The translations under genes and the position numbers were made by a program. From DYJE01 sp041660385 (lineage in GTDB: Bacteria > Desulfobacterota > Desulfobacteria > Desulfobacterales > Desulfolunaceae): a stretch of DNA of 64,000 nucleotides. The stretch spans positions 1 to 64,000 of the forward strand of contig JBAZWJ010000019.1 in the NCBI GenBank assembly GCA_041660385.1, given 5' to 3'. Positions 33,441-41,649 of this stretch are shown one piece after another. Each line of letters starts with the position of its first letter. The stretch's first letter is position 1. The notes below the pieces were generated by a model. It ran no database searches. It was not told the DNA's origin and saw only the letters and a program-made list of their open reading frames with translations.

Positions 33441-34371
33441 TCTTTTTCCGGGTCAAGGGTCCCAGAGCGTGGGTATGGGAAGGGAATTCTACGATGAATA
33501 TCCGGGTGTCCGGGAGCTGTTTGATATGGCGGAAGATGTGACGAAAACCCATCTGGCCCGGTTGTGTTTCAAGGGGCCAATGGAAGATCTGACAAAGACA
33601 GCGGTTCTTCAACCGGCTGTCACCGTGGTGAACCTTGCCGTCCTGCTGGCCCTTCATAAAGAAAATATCCGTCCTGCCATCTGTGCCGGTCACAGTCTGG
33701 GTGAATACAGCGCCCTTTGTGCGGCGGAAGCCCTTTCCATGGAAGATACGCTGAAGCTTGTGTTTCAGAGAGGGAGCCTTATGAACAGGGAGGCAGAGAG
33801 ATATAAAGGAATGATGAGCGCCGTGATCGGTCTTTCTTTTGATCAGGTCATGGAGATCATCGGAGACCAGGTCACGGACGAGCCGGGTAAGGGTGTGACC
33901 ATCGCCAACCACAATGGGGAAACCCAGATTGTGATCAGCGGTGATCCTTCTTCCGTGAAATCCGCTGAAGAAAAACTCAAAGAAAATGGGGCAAGGGTCA
34001 TGGCCCTCAAGGTCAGCGGTGCATGGCACAGCCCTTTGATCCGGGGAGCTGAAGACGAGTTCGAAGAGTGCCTTGCCGAATGCGTTTTTTCCATACCGGT
34101 AACTCCCGTGATTTTCAACGTTTCAGCCGATGTGGAAACCGATCCGGTGAAGATCAGAAAAAACATGCTGGATCAGTTGTGCAGCCCCGTCAGATGGTAT
34201 GATTCCATGATTAAAATGATAGATGAAGGTGTGGAAAACTTTGTGGAAGTCGGGCCTGGAAACGTTCTCTCAGGCTTGATGAAACGGGTTGTGCCTGAAG
34301 GATTTTCAGGGAAAATATATCCGTTGAACACCATGAAAAGTCTTGAACTTTTTTTCAAAGATGGTATTTAA
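33424..34371 (+). CDS. fabD: Malonyl-CoA:ACP transacylase
   Basis: 315-residue FabD loads malonyl groups onto acyl carrier protein for fatty acid synthesis. The N-terminus FLFPGQGSQSVGMG, the nucleophile motif GHSLGEYSALCAA and the histidine in SGAWHSPLI are all present. The ATG at 33424 is chosen for GGAG 6 bases before it; an ATG at 33412 is in frame but includes that site. The usual fabH/fabG/acpP neighbours are absent, so it is a detached fab gene. The upstream duplication has left a second, inactive copy of its ribosome-binding site. Confidence 0.96.
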   Translation: MKKTAFLFPGQGSQSVGMGREFYDEYPGVRELFDMAEDVTKTHLARLCFKGPMEDLTKTAVLQPAVTVVNLAVLLALHKENIRPAICAGHSLGEYSALCAAEALSMEDTLKLVFQRGSLMNREAERYKGMMSAVIGLSFDQVMEIIGDQVTDEPGKGVTIANHNGETQIVISGDPSSVKSAEEKLKENGARVMALKVSGAWHSPLIRGAEDEFEECLAECVFSIPVTPVIFNVSADVETDPVKIRKNMLDQLCSPVRWYDSMIKMIDEGVENFVEVGPGNVLSGLMKRVVPEGFSGKIYPLNTMKSLELFFKDGI

Positions 34372-34809
34372 TGCCATTTCAGTTTTGACAGGTTCATTAT
34401 TATCAAACTGAAATGAATAATCATCATCATGACAACGAAAGGGATGGTAGCAGAACCGACTGTGTACCACGTTGTTACCGCATTTGCATACCAGTCAATT
34501 ACGTGGCGATCATGTTAATTATCGGCTCTCATCCAGATCGGGCAGAGGTGGGGAAGTGTACCGAAGTTACGTCTCAGGATGTATCGGGATAAGGGGTAGG
34601 TGATTCTTCACAGGGCTTTCTGATGTTCGATGCCTATGAATTCCCCATGAATAGATGATTTTTCTTTACAGGCTGTCCTGGCGCAACCGTTTTTTTAAGG
34701 GGTTGTTTGCTGTGAAAAGCCATTGTTTTTATCACTTTACAACACCTGTAAACTGTGTGTACAGTATATCCATCGGGTGATGTAAAACTTACTCATAAGG
34801 GGTTTGAGT
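34372..34809. other. Intergenic region before the dksA-like gene
   Basis: 438 bases with no gene recognised. TTTACA-ACACC-TGTAAA (34736-34752) is a perfect 6-bp palindrome. Its left half can serve as a -35 for TACAGT (34760-34765, 18-base spacer). No repeat of the dispersed families was found here. Confidence 0.45.
34736..34765 (+). promoter_or_regulatory. Candidate promoter of the dksA-like gene
   Basis: TTTACA (34736-34741), an 18-base spacer and TACAGT (34760-34765), about 45 bases before the ATG at 34810. A small palindrome overlaps the -35. Moderate consensus match only. Confidence 0.35.
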
Positions 34810-35172
34810 ATGGATCAGGAAACACTAGATTATTTTAGAGAGTTTTTGACAGGTCGTCTGAAAGATCTTCTTGAACAGGCTGATAATACCGTAACCGGTA
34901 TGACATCCCAGAAAGAAAATTTTCCGGACCCGACCGACAGGGCTTCCCATGAAGCAAATAGAAATTTTATGCTTCGAATCAGAGACAGGGAACACAAACT
35001 GATCAATAAAATCAAATCAGCCCTTGATCGTTTAGACATGGGAACCTATGGCATTTGCGAAACGTGTGAGGAGTTCATTTCCATCGAACGGCTCAAAGCG
35101 AGACCGGTCACGACCCAGTGCATTGATTGTAAGACTAAAGATGAAGCAATGGAAAAAGCCCTTGGAATTTAA
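34810..35172 (+). CDS. dksA: DksA/TraR-family zinc-finger transcription factor
   Basis: 120-residue DksA-like protein that would bind RNA polymerase and, with ppGpp, adjust rRNA and amino-acid promoters. A coiled-coil occupies about 10-70, followed by a C4 zinc finger with C-x2-C in GICETCEEF and C-x2-C in QCIDCKTKD. The ATG at 34810 has AAGGGG 8 bases upstream; a TTG at 34804 is in frame. The coiled-coil tip lacks a clear Asp-x-x-Asp-Ala motif (DPTDRAS is the closest), so DksA-like activity is likely but not certain. Next to it are a PHP phosphatase and rnc. Confidence 0.87.
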   Translation: MDQETLDYFREFLTGRLKDLLEQADNTVTGMTSQKENFPDPTDRASHEANRNFMLRIRDREHKLINKIKSALDRLDMGTYGICETCEEFISIERLKARPVTTQCIDCKTKDEAMEKALGI

Positions 35173-35175
35173 GGC

Positions 35176-36060
35176 GTGAATGTAGATTTACATATCCACT
35201 CCACGGCGTCCGACGGTTCCATGACTCCAGGCGAGATTGTATCACTCGCCAGGAGTCTTGATTTGAAGGCCATATCGATCACGGATCATGATACTGTGGA
35301 TGGTGTCAGAAACGTTCTCGAAAATGGTAGCCTTGAAGATCTGTATTTCCTGAACGGTGTCGAAATCAGTTCGACTCCGCCCCTCCCCTTCGTCAGTTCG
35401 GGTAGTTTTCACATCCTTGGATATGGAATACGCCCCGATGACACGGCGTTGAATCATGCCCTCGATAAAGTGAAGCAGGCCCGGATAGAACGAAATCCAA
35501 AAATTATTGCCCTTCTGAATCAGGCAGGGTTTGATATTTCCTTAGATGAGGTTTCTCAAGCAGCAGGCGGTGATGTGATCGGTCGACCTCACATGGCCAG
35601 GATTCTTATGGATAAAGATTATGTGACATCCATCAAAGACGCCTTTGATCGTTATCTTGCCAAAGGGAAGCCCGCCTTCGTAGACAAGTACAGGATGGAT
35701 TGTGACGTAGCTATCGACGTCCTCCTGAAGGCCGGGGGGATTCCCGTGCTCGCCCATCCCGTGAGCCTGGGTATGGATATGGAAACCCTGTCCGGCCTTC
35801 TTGACCGGATGAAAGATCTGGGTCTCATGGGTCTGGAAGCGTATTATTCGAACCACACCCGGACGATGACGGACCAGTATGTGCGCCTTGCCCGTGAGAA
35901 AAACCTGATTGTCACCGGTGGCTCGGATTTTCACGGTTCTTACAAAACCGATATTTCTCTTGGAACCGGAAAAGGCGACCTCAGCGTTCCATTCAGCGTG
36001 TACGAAGACGTGATGACCCGGCTGCGGGAGATTCAGAAAACGAACGTGCGGGATGTGTAA
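35176..36060 (+). CDS. PHP-domain phosphoesterase (RNase AM/YciV-like)
   Basis: 294-residue metal-dependent phosphoesterase. The PHP motifs DLHIHSTASDGS, ITDHDTVDG, the GVEIS glutamate and the late GGSDFHG are all present, with the insert typical of YciV/nucleoside 3',5'-bisphosphate phosphatases. Members also act as 5'-3' exonucleases on short RNA. The GTG start lies 3 bases after the dksA-like stop, and the gene overlaps rnc by 8 bases, so the three are coupled. Adjacent RNase III fits an RNA-processing role. Confidence 0.87.
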   Translation: MNVDLHIHSTASDGSMTPGEIVSLARSLDLKAISITDHDTVDGVRNVLENGSLEDLYFLNGVEISSTPPLPFVSSGSFHILGYGIRPDDTALNHALDKVKQARIERNPKIIALLNQAGFDISLDEVSQAAGGDVIGRPHMARILMDKDYVTSIKDAFDRYLAKGKPAFVDKYRMDCDVAIDVLLKAGGIPVLAHPVSLGMDMETLSGLLDRMKDLGLMGLEAYYSNHTRTMTDQYVRLAREKNLIVTGGSDFHGSYKTDISLGTGKGDLSVPFSVYEDVMTRLREIQKTNVRDV

Positions 36061-36787
36061 ATCCATGGATGAATTTGACGACAATACAACATTTGAAGAC
36101 AGAATCCATTACCACTTCAAAGATGGGTCGATTTTAGAAAAGGCCCTCAGGCACAGCTCGTATGTGAACGAGCAGACGGACACCCAGCTGGAAGATAACG
36201 AAAGACTGGAGTTTCTGGGCGACGCCGTATTAAATCTTGTGATCGGTCATATGCTGATGGAAAAGTATCCCGATCTACACGAGGGTGATCTCTCACGGAT
36301 GCGCTCTAATCTTGTCAACGAAACCCACCTCGCACAGATTGCCCGTGAGATCGGAATGGGCCCTGAAATCAAGCTTGGCAAGGGAGAAGATCTGACAAAT
36401 GGCCGTGAGAAAAACTCTATCCTTTCGGATGTTTTTGAAGCCCTGATTGCCGCTGTCTATGTGGATGGAGGGTTTAACGAGGTTTTCGAATTCATCAGGG
36501 AAAAATTTACCGATTACATCGAAAGCTCTGACAGCCCGGCCATGAATCTTGACTCGAAAAGCAAGCTCCAGGAATTATCCCAGATTCATTTAAAAGCTAT
36601 GCCCCGGTACAGAGTGGTCCATGAAAGCGGACCTGACCATGATAAGACATTCAAGGTCCTTCTGACCATCAACGATATCGAAACTTACGGAACCGGGAAA
36701 AGCAAAAAATCTGCTGAGCAGGATGCTGCGGGAAACGCCCTGGAGTCCCTGCTGAATATGTTCGGGCCTTTAACACCATCCTCCTGA
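36053..36787 (+). CDS. rnc: Ribonuclease III
   Basis: 244-residue dsRNA endonuclease that processes rRNA precursors. The catalytic signature NERLEFLGDAVLNLV and a second acidic motif DVFEALIAAVYVDGG are present, followed by a dsRNA-binding domain (about 170-240, KSKLQELSQ...KSAEQDAAGNAL). The ATG at 36053 overlaps the PHP gene end; an ATG at 36065 would remove four residues and clear the overlap. No era gene follows. Confidence 0.96.
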   Translation: MCKSMDEFDDNTTFEDRIHYHFKDGSILEKALRHSSYVNEQTDTQLEDNERLEFLGDAVLNLVIGHMLMEKYPDLHEGDLSRMRSNLVNETHLAQIAREIGMGPEIKLGKGEDLTNGREKNSILSDVFEALIAAVYVDGGFNEVFEFIREKFTDYIESSDSPAMNLDSKSKLQELSQIHLKAMPRYRVVHESGPDHDKTFKVLLTINDIETYGTGKSKKSAEQDAAGNALESLLNMFGPLTPSS

Positions 36788-36830
36788 TGATTTCATGTTA
36801 CAATCAAGATGTCACTAAAGATGGGGCAAC

Positions 36831-36887
36831 CTGTAGCGGTGGGTCCAAGCCCACCTGGTGATCGTGTCATGATAAATGCAAATCTGA
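36831..36887. repeat. Dispersed GTAGGGGCGGGT repeat, long form, copy B
   Basis: GTAGCGGTGGGTCCAAGCCC followed by ACCTGGTGATCGTGTCATGA. It matches 15420-15472 over about 53 bases, including the flank outside the hairpin; paired changes keep the stem (GGTGGG/CCCACC). The stem compensation argues that the fold matters. Confidence 0.7.
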
Positions 36888-36980
36888 ATTAATATCCTTT
36901 CCCCCCAATTTTCTGTCATTTTTCAGACATCACTGTTCATTATTCTTCAAGAGCATCTGTGGATACGTGTTTACAAAGTC

Positions 36981-38330
36981 TCAATCGGAAAGAAGCAAGT
37001 CTTTAAGGTGCCTCATTTCATTCCAGGAAAAGCCATGCTCTCTGCACGGCCAGATGGAGTTGTTTGTGAATATCGGGTCCAGTTCCAGCGGGTATGACGA
37101 ATGCTTTACAGCCTCATCCCAGAGAGCCGTATGGGGAATAGGTGTGTAAAACGTCAGGACTGGCGTGATTCCTGATGCAAGGACTTCCCGGATCGAGTCT
37201 GCTGCTTCGGCGAGGTTCTGACCCGGAAGACCCACAAGGAGGTATGCTCCGATCTGTTCTTTTTGGAAGCCCGATTTTTTTAATGCGTTTACGGCCCGCC
37301 GAAAATCCGTTTCGCTGATTTTTTTATCCAGATTTTTTCGTTGTGAGAAGTCGGTGGATTCCACGCCAAGCCGTAAGGTATGAAACCCGGCTTTCCGCAT
37401 GAGCTGGGCCAGTGAATCATCAATTTCACGGACATGGAGGGCGTTGGGTGTGTGAAATCGGAGGTTCAGATTTCTATCGATGATGCCCTGAAAAATTTTT
37501 CGTGCATGGTTTCCGGGATCGATTAAAAGGGCGTCATCATAAAAAGCGAAATCATTTACGGCGTATCGCGTGTGCCAGAACGTTATTTCGTCCACTACAC
37601 TTTCTGGGGAACGCCTTGAAAAACCGGGAGAAAGATAACCCGAAGCGCAGTACGCACAACGATTGGGGCAACCCCGGCTTGTTCGAATGGGAATATGGGG
37701 TATGGTGTGCTGAAGATCGCAGGCCGGATAGGGCAGGTTATCAAGAACTTTGAGATCTCTGGATTCTTCCGTTCCAACACCGGTGAACTCTTCCACAAGA
37801 TCGAAGAGAATGTGTTCGGCTGCGCCTGTAATGACCCGGTCCGCTCCCGAATGGGCAAGGGCGTGGTCTGTGCATAACGTGGCGTAAATTCCGCCCAGAA
37901 CAACCGGAACATCAGGCCAAATTTCTTTTATCAAAGCGATGGTTTCGCGGACGCCACCTGCCCAGTATGTCATCATGGAAGTAACGAGAACAAGGTCCGG
38001 TCGTTCCATGCTTCGGAGGTCGTCTCTGAACCATTCGGGCAGAATGCCGTAACGGGAGAACCGTCTGTCTGTCCCCTCAAGGCCTTTGGGATGGGGTAAT
38101 CGGGATTTCAGATATGGGCCGCGACCCTGTTTGGACAACGGTGCTTTTTTCGTGGACCGGGGGTGAAACCTGTCCAGGCAGTCGATGTAGGAAACCTGAA
38201 ACCCCTTGTCACGCAACAGGGCGGCGAGAATAAGAATCCCCATGGGACTGGCCCACACATCGTAGGCGGCAAAATCGTGAATCCAGGGGTTCACGCAAAG
38301 GATTCGAGTTTTACCGTGTTTTTCGGTCAT
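36981..38330 (-). CDS. B12-binding radical SAM protein
   Basis: 449 residues. An N-terminal cobalamin-binding-like domain (about 1-180, with ILAALLRDKGFQVSYIDCLD) precedes a radical SAM domain with the [4Fe-4S] motif C-x3-C-x2-C in RGCPNRCAYC. The canonical DxHxxG lower-ligand motif is not seen, as in many B12-rSAM enzymes. It starts 3 bases past the stop of a siroheme-decarboxylase-like gene, so the two are one transcript. It is not a standard AhbC or AhbD, which lack a B12 domain. A tetrapyrrole-related methylation or rearrangement is a reasonable guess. Confidence 0.85.
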   Translation of the reverse strand: MTEKHGKTRILCVNPWIHDFAAYDVWASPMGILILAALLRDKGFQVSYIDCLDRFHPRSTKKAPLSKQGRGPYLKSRLPHPKGLEGTDRRFSRYGILPEWFRDDLRSMERPDLVLVTSMMTYWAGGVRETIALIKEIWPDVPVVLGGIYATLCTDHALAHSGADRVITGAAEHILFDLVEEFTGVGTEESRDLKVLDNLPYPACDLQHTIPHIPIRTSRGCPNRCAYCASGYLSPGFSRRSPESVVDEITFWHTRYAVNDFAFYDDALLIDPGNHARKIFQGIIDRNLNLRFHTPNALHVREIDDSLAQLMRKAGFHTLRLGVESTDFSQRKNLDKKISETDFRRAVNALKKSGFQKEQIGAYLLVGLPGQNLAEAADSIREVLASGITPVLTFYTPIPHTALWDEAVKHSSYPLELDPIFTNNSIWPCREHGFSWNEMRHLKDLLLSD

Positions 38331-38333
38331 GAC

Positions 38334-38810
38334 TTACCGGGCATCTTTAAAGTAGGTCATGGACGTTTTTTTCAATTCCTTCCGGCTGAAAAGTACTGAA
38401 TAATCGGTGACACCAACAGCTTCCGATATCTTTCTGGCTGTTGCCCTGACAGATTCTTCGCTTGTTCCATGGATCATGGTGTACAGATTGTAAGGCCAGT
38501 CCTGGGCCGGATTCCGTCTGTAGCAGTGGGACACTTCACCGAACCGGGCCATGGTTTCTCCGACCTCAGACGCCCGTGCTTCATCCACATTCCACGCCAC
38601 CATGGCATTAGCCGTAAAACCAGATTTCTGATGACGCAATGTGGCCCCGAACCGTCTGATAACGCCCTTCTCCGCAAGGTCTTTCAATACGGTAAGGTAC
38701 TGTTCCACGGGAATTCCTGCCTGTTCGGCCATGGCGTGGTAGGGTCTTTCAGTAATGGGAATATCTCCCTGAATAGAGGCGATGGCGCGTTTTTCGATGT
38801 CGCTCAGCAT
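38334..38810 (-). CDS. Siroheme decarboxylase subunit (AhbA/AhbB family, Lrp-like)
   Basis: 158 residues. AhbA and AhbB form a heterodimer that decarboxylates siroheme to didecarboxysiroheme in the alternative haem pathway of sulfate reducers and archaea. The protein combines an Lrp-type helix-turn-helix with an AsnC-like domain. IRRFGATLRHQKSGFTANAMVAW is the family signature, and the histidine and tyrosine in VSHCYRRNPAQDWPYNLYTMIHG are candidate substrate-binding residues. Only one such gene is in the window, so the partner subunit must be elsewhere. Whether it is AhbA or AhbB was not settled; AhbB is slightly favoured. Confidence 0.83.
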   Translation of the reverse strand: MLSDIEKRAIASIQGDIPITERPYHAMAEQAGIPVEQYLTVLKDLAEKGVIRRFGATLRHQKSGFTANAMVAWNVDEARASEVGETMARFGEVSHCYRRNPAQDWPYNLYTMIHGTSEESVRATARKISEAVGVTDYSVLFSRKELKKTSMTYFKDAR

Positions 38811-38933
38811 AAATATTTTACTCCGTTAATAGATAGCATGTTAGCGTTTTATATGTTCAGTTGATACCCCTGAATATTTTTTGTTTTTCTTTTCGGCCCC
38901 AGACTTTGTCTCGGAGCGAATAATCAGTACACG

Positions 38934-39215
38934 CTATTGACCAAATTTTTCAATTATTTCATATGGTTTAAACTTTTTAATAAGAAATATTAAAGGGATA
39001 AACCAGATTAAAAAAAATAGGACCATTAAGAAAAAGCCTACCTTCTCATCGATTTGCATATGTAGTGGAATGATATATAACAACCCCATTATAAATGGTA
39101 AAAATCCGCCAGTTATTAGCCACTTATTCGAATTTATTTGTAAATAATAAGATTTTATACCTTTTACTATGACAAATATTCCTATTGATATCGATATAGT
39201 TGAAAAAAATAACAT
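38934..39215 (-). CDS. Hypothetical small membrane protein
   Basis: 93 residues with three hydrophobic segments (about 1-18, 32-52 and 60-82) and a charged C-terminus. Family not recognised. The DNA is clearly more AT-rich than its neighbours, and no good Shine-Dalgarno precedes the ATG, which points to recent gain or a marginal gene. Confidence 0.5.
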   Translation of the reverse strand: MLFFSTISISIGIFVIVKGIKSYYLQINSNKWLITGGFLPFIMGLLYIIPLHMQIDEKVGFFLMVLFFLIWFIPLIFLIKKFKPYEIIEKFGQ

Positions 39216-39341
39216 GAGAATTCATCTAACAATTCGATTTTAATTTCAATCGTTATTCATTACCAAGCACGGATATTACCCCTTTATCAGCGTGTATTAA
39301 ATGCACTTCTGATAGAGGCAAAATCGTAAAGTTACCATAAC

Positions 39342-40151
39342 TTACTCCAGCTTCTTTACCCCATCATCTGCGGTCAGTATCCGCATCTGCTGGATTGCAA
39401 TTCGGTTAAGCCGCTCAAGGCGCACTTCCTGAGAGAGGCCGTCGCTGATAAAATGGGCGTTCAGGTTTTCAAGATTAGACAAGCAGACCAACTGGGAAAC
39501 ATCCGCATAATCACGGATGTTTCCTTCATTGTTCGGATTCGTGTCCCGCCACTGACCGGCGGTGACACCGAAAAGGGCCATGTTCAGGATGTCTGCCTCT
39601 GTGGCGTAAATCCGGTTGATCTGGGATCTGCTCAATTCCGGCGGGGTCAGGTTTTTTTTGATGGCATCGGTATGGATTCGGTAATTAATTTTGGTTAAAT
39701 TCCGGCGGATATCCCAACCGAGCTGTTTTCTTTCATGATCTTTGAGGCGTTGAAATTCCTTGATAAGATAAAGTTTGAATTCCACTGAAATCCAGGAGGC
39801 AAATTCAAAGGCGATATCTTTGTGAGCGTAGGTTCCGCCATATCGCCCGGACTTGGAAATCAAGCCGATTGCACCGGTTTTTTCGATCCATTGTTTGGGG
39901 GTGAGAGTGAAACTATTGAGCCCGGCCTGTTTTCTAAACCCGTCGAATTCGACGGGTTTGAAATTCAGATTATTAAGCTGTTCCCAAATGCCAAGGAACT
40001 CAATGGTGTTTCGATTTCTGATCCAGTTGCGAATCAGGTCATCCGTCCTTTCCGTATGTTTATGCCGTGCAATATCCGTGATGCAGATATAGTCCTCTTC
40101 GCTCTGTGAACAGACGGTGATTGTCGTCCCCTTCACTTCGATTTTAGCCAT
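39342..40151 (-). CDS. KilA-N domain protein
   Basis: 269 residues from the ATG at 40151, chosen for GGAGG directly upstream; the frame continues to 40217. The N-terminal KilA-N DNA-binding domain (about 10-115) has the family pattern ITDIARHK...IRNWIRNRNTIEFLGIWEQLNNP-like residues and SKSGRYGGTYAHKDIAFEFASWIS. The C-terminal half is the helical region common in bacterial KilA-N proteins. The domain is typical of phages and large DNA viruses, and chromosomal copies are often prophage remnants or regulators. No other phage gene is nearby; it stands between an AT-rich ORF and mtnA. Confidence 0.85.
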   Translation of the reverse strand: MAKIEVKGTTITVCSQSEEDYICITDIARHKHTERTDDLIRNWIRNRNTIEFLGIWEQLNNLNFKPVEFDGFRKQAGLNSFTLTPKQWIEKTGAIGLISKSGRYGGTYAHKDIAFEFASWISVEFKLYLIKEFQRLKDHERKQLGWDIRRNLTKINYRIHTDAIKKNLTPPELSRSQINRIYATEADILNMALFGVTAGQWRDTNPNNEGNIRDYADVSQLVCLSNLENLNAHFISDGLSQEVRLERLNRIAIQQMRILTADDGVKKLE

Positions 40152-40239
40152 GTTTCCTCCAACGGTTGCACTCCAAAATATAGATATATCAAATGCCCCC
40201 AAACCCCCATTCAACATTCAATGTTATAGTTTTAGATGT

Positions 40240-41340
40240 TTATTTTTTCTCAGGAAACAGCCCCAGCACCCCTTCTTCATTTGCTCCACACACCCCCCTC
40301 TCCGTAATAAACCCTGTCACAAGCCGCGCCGGTGTCACATCAAAGGCGTAGTTTGCGCAAGCTGAAGCAGAAGGGGGAAGAAGAACCGAGACGATTTCTC
40401 CGTTGTGAAGGCCTTGAACAAGGGACACTTCATCAGGGTTTCGAACTTCGATGGGGATGTCCGTCACGCCGTTGCGCATAGTCCAGTCGAAGGTGGAAGA
40501 CGGTAAGGCCACGTAAAAGGGAATGTCGTTGTCCTTGGCGGCAAGGGCTTTGAGATAGGTACCGATTTTGTTGGCCACATCTCCGGTGTAGGTGGTTCGG
40601 TCCGTTCCGGTAATCACCAGATCAACCATGCCGTGCTGCATCAGATGACCTCCGGCGTTGTCGGTGATCACCGTGTGTGCTACGCCATGTTTTCCCAGTT
40701 CCCAGGCTGTGAGACGTGCCCCCTGGTTAAGGGGGCGGGTTTCATCCACCCACACATGGATGGGGATTCCTGCGTCAAAAGCGGCATACATGGGGGCTGT
40801 GGCTGTTCCGTAATCCACGCAGGCCAGCCAGCCCGCATTGCAGTGGGTGAGGATGTTTATGGTTTTTCCCGGTTTTTTCGTGCTGATGGCCCGGATGATA
40901 TCAAGTCCGAATTCCCCGATTTTCCGGCAGTTTTCCGCTTCATCATCGGTGATGGCGTCGGCAAGCTGTTTTGCTGTTTTTATCCTGTCCTGGGGATCGG
41001 AGAGATCTTTCACGGCATCGAATACTTTATCCACTGCCCAGGCCAGGTTCACCGCTGTGGGCCGAGCGTCTTTCAGGCGTCCGCATTCCTTTTCAAGGTC
41101 TGCCAGACTGTCTTTGCCTGACGTGAGAGCCGCAAGGAAAACACCGTAAGCACCTGTGGCACCAATCAGAGGGGCGCCACGAACCACCATCTCTTTGATG
41201 GCGTAGATGGTCTGATCCACGGTATTGAGCCTCATGATCACAAATTCGTGGGGAAGTCGTCTCTGGTCAATTACGCAAACAGCGCTGAAGTCATCGGGAT
41301 CAGCCCAGATGGGTCTCATATCCTTGTTGTCCACTCTCAT
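40240..41340 (-). CDS. mtnA: S-methyl-5-thioribose-1-phosphate isomerase
   Basis: 366-residue MtnA converts methylthioribose-1-phosphate to methylthioribulose-1-phosphate in methionine salvage. The catalytic cysteine lies in THCNAGWLA and the aspartate in ITGTDRTTYTGDVANKIGT. Length and motifs match the family rather than eIF2B. It is transcribed away from mtnP-apt, sharing a 309-base intergenic region. No mtnB, C, D or K is in the window, so the product may feed a shortened shunt. Confidence 0.96.
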   Translation of the reverse strand: MRVDNKDMRPIWADPDDFSAVCVIDQRRLPHEFVIMRLNTVDQTIYAIKEMVVRGAPLIGATGAYGVFLAALTSGKDSLADLEKECGRLKDARPTAVNLAWAVDKVFDAVKDLSDPQDRIKTAKQLADAITDDEAENCRKIGEFGLDIIRAISTKKPGKTINILTHCNAGWLACVDYGTATAPMYAAFDAGIPIHVWVDETRPLNQGARLTAWELGKHGVAHTVITDNAGGHLMQHGMVDLVITGTDRTTYTGDVANKIGTYLKALAAKDNDIPFYVALPSSTFDWTMRNGVTDIPIEVRNPDEVSLVQGLHNGEIVSVLLPPSASACANYAFDVTPARLVTGFITERGVCGANEEGVLGLFPEKK

Positions 41341-41490
41341 TATGTTGTCCTTCTATCTTAATGTTCAAAAAACATTGTCAAGAACCAGGGTTTAACGTAT
41401 AAGCCTTTATGAGCTTTTTCAACGGGATACAGTCATACCGGGCATCAAGCCCACCCTGTTGAAGTTTATCGCCATGCTTATCAGACAATG

Positions 41491-41533
41491 AAATAAAAAT
41501 CACCCACAAATCCAACACAAAGGTTTGCGGGTG
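41491..41533 (-). terminator. Terminator-like hairpin in the mtnA leader region
   Basis: CACCCACAAA (41501-41510) pairs with TTTGCGGGTG (41524-41533), one G-U type mismatch. On the minus strand it is followed by AUUUUUAUUU. It lies 150 bases before the mtnA start, so it could be an attenuator or just stop transcripts crossing the region. Confidence 0.4.
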
Positions 41534-41548
41534 TTAATTCCATGTTGC

Positions 41549-41620
41549 TCAAGGTGATATGTTTTGTAGGGGCAGGTCTTGTGCCTGCCCTTTAATCGTT
41601 CAAATTAATTATCACCTTGA
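41549..41620. repeat. GTAGGGG hairpin bounded by 11-bp inverted arms, before mtnP
   Basis: TCAAGGTGATA (41549-41559) and TATCACCTTGA (41610-41620) are perfect inverted arms around the hairpin GGGCAGG-TCTTGTG-CCTGCCC (41569-41590). The right arm ends 30 bases before the mtnP ATG. The plan matches 15499-15633. Confidence 0.65.
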
Positions 41621-41649
41621 TTATGAAATCTAATAAGGAGAAAACACCC

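Noticed and set aside
41341..41649. SAM riboswitch between mtnA and mtnP
   Set aside because: Looked for conserved SAM-I/II/IV cores on both strands and found none; only generic hairpins and a dispersed repeat are present.
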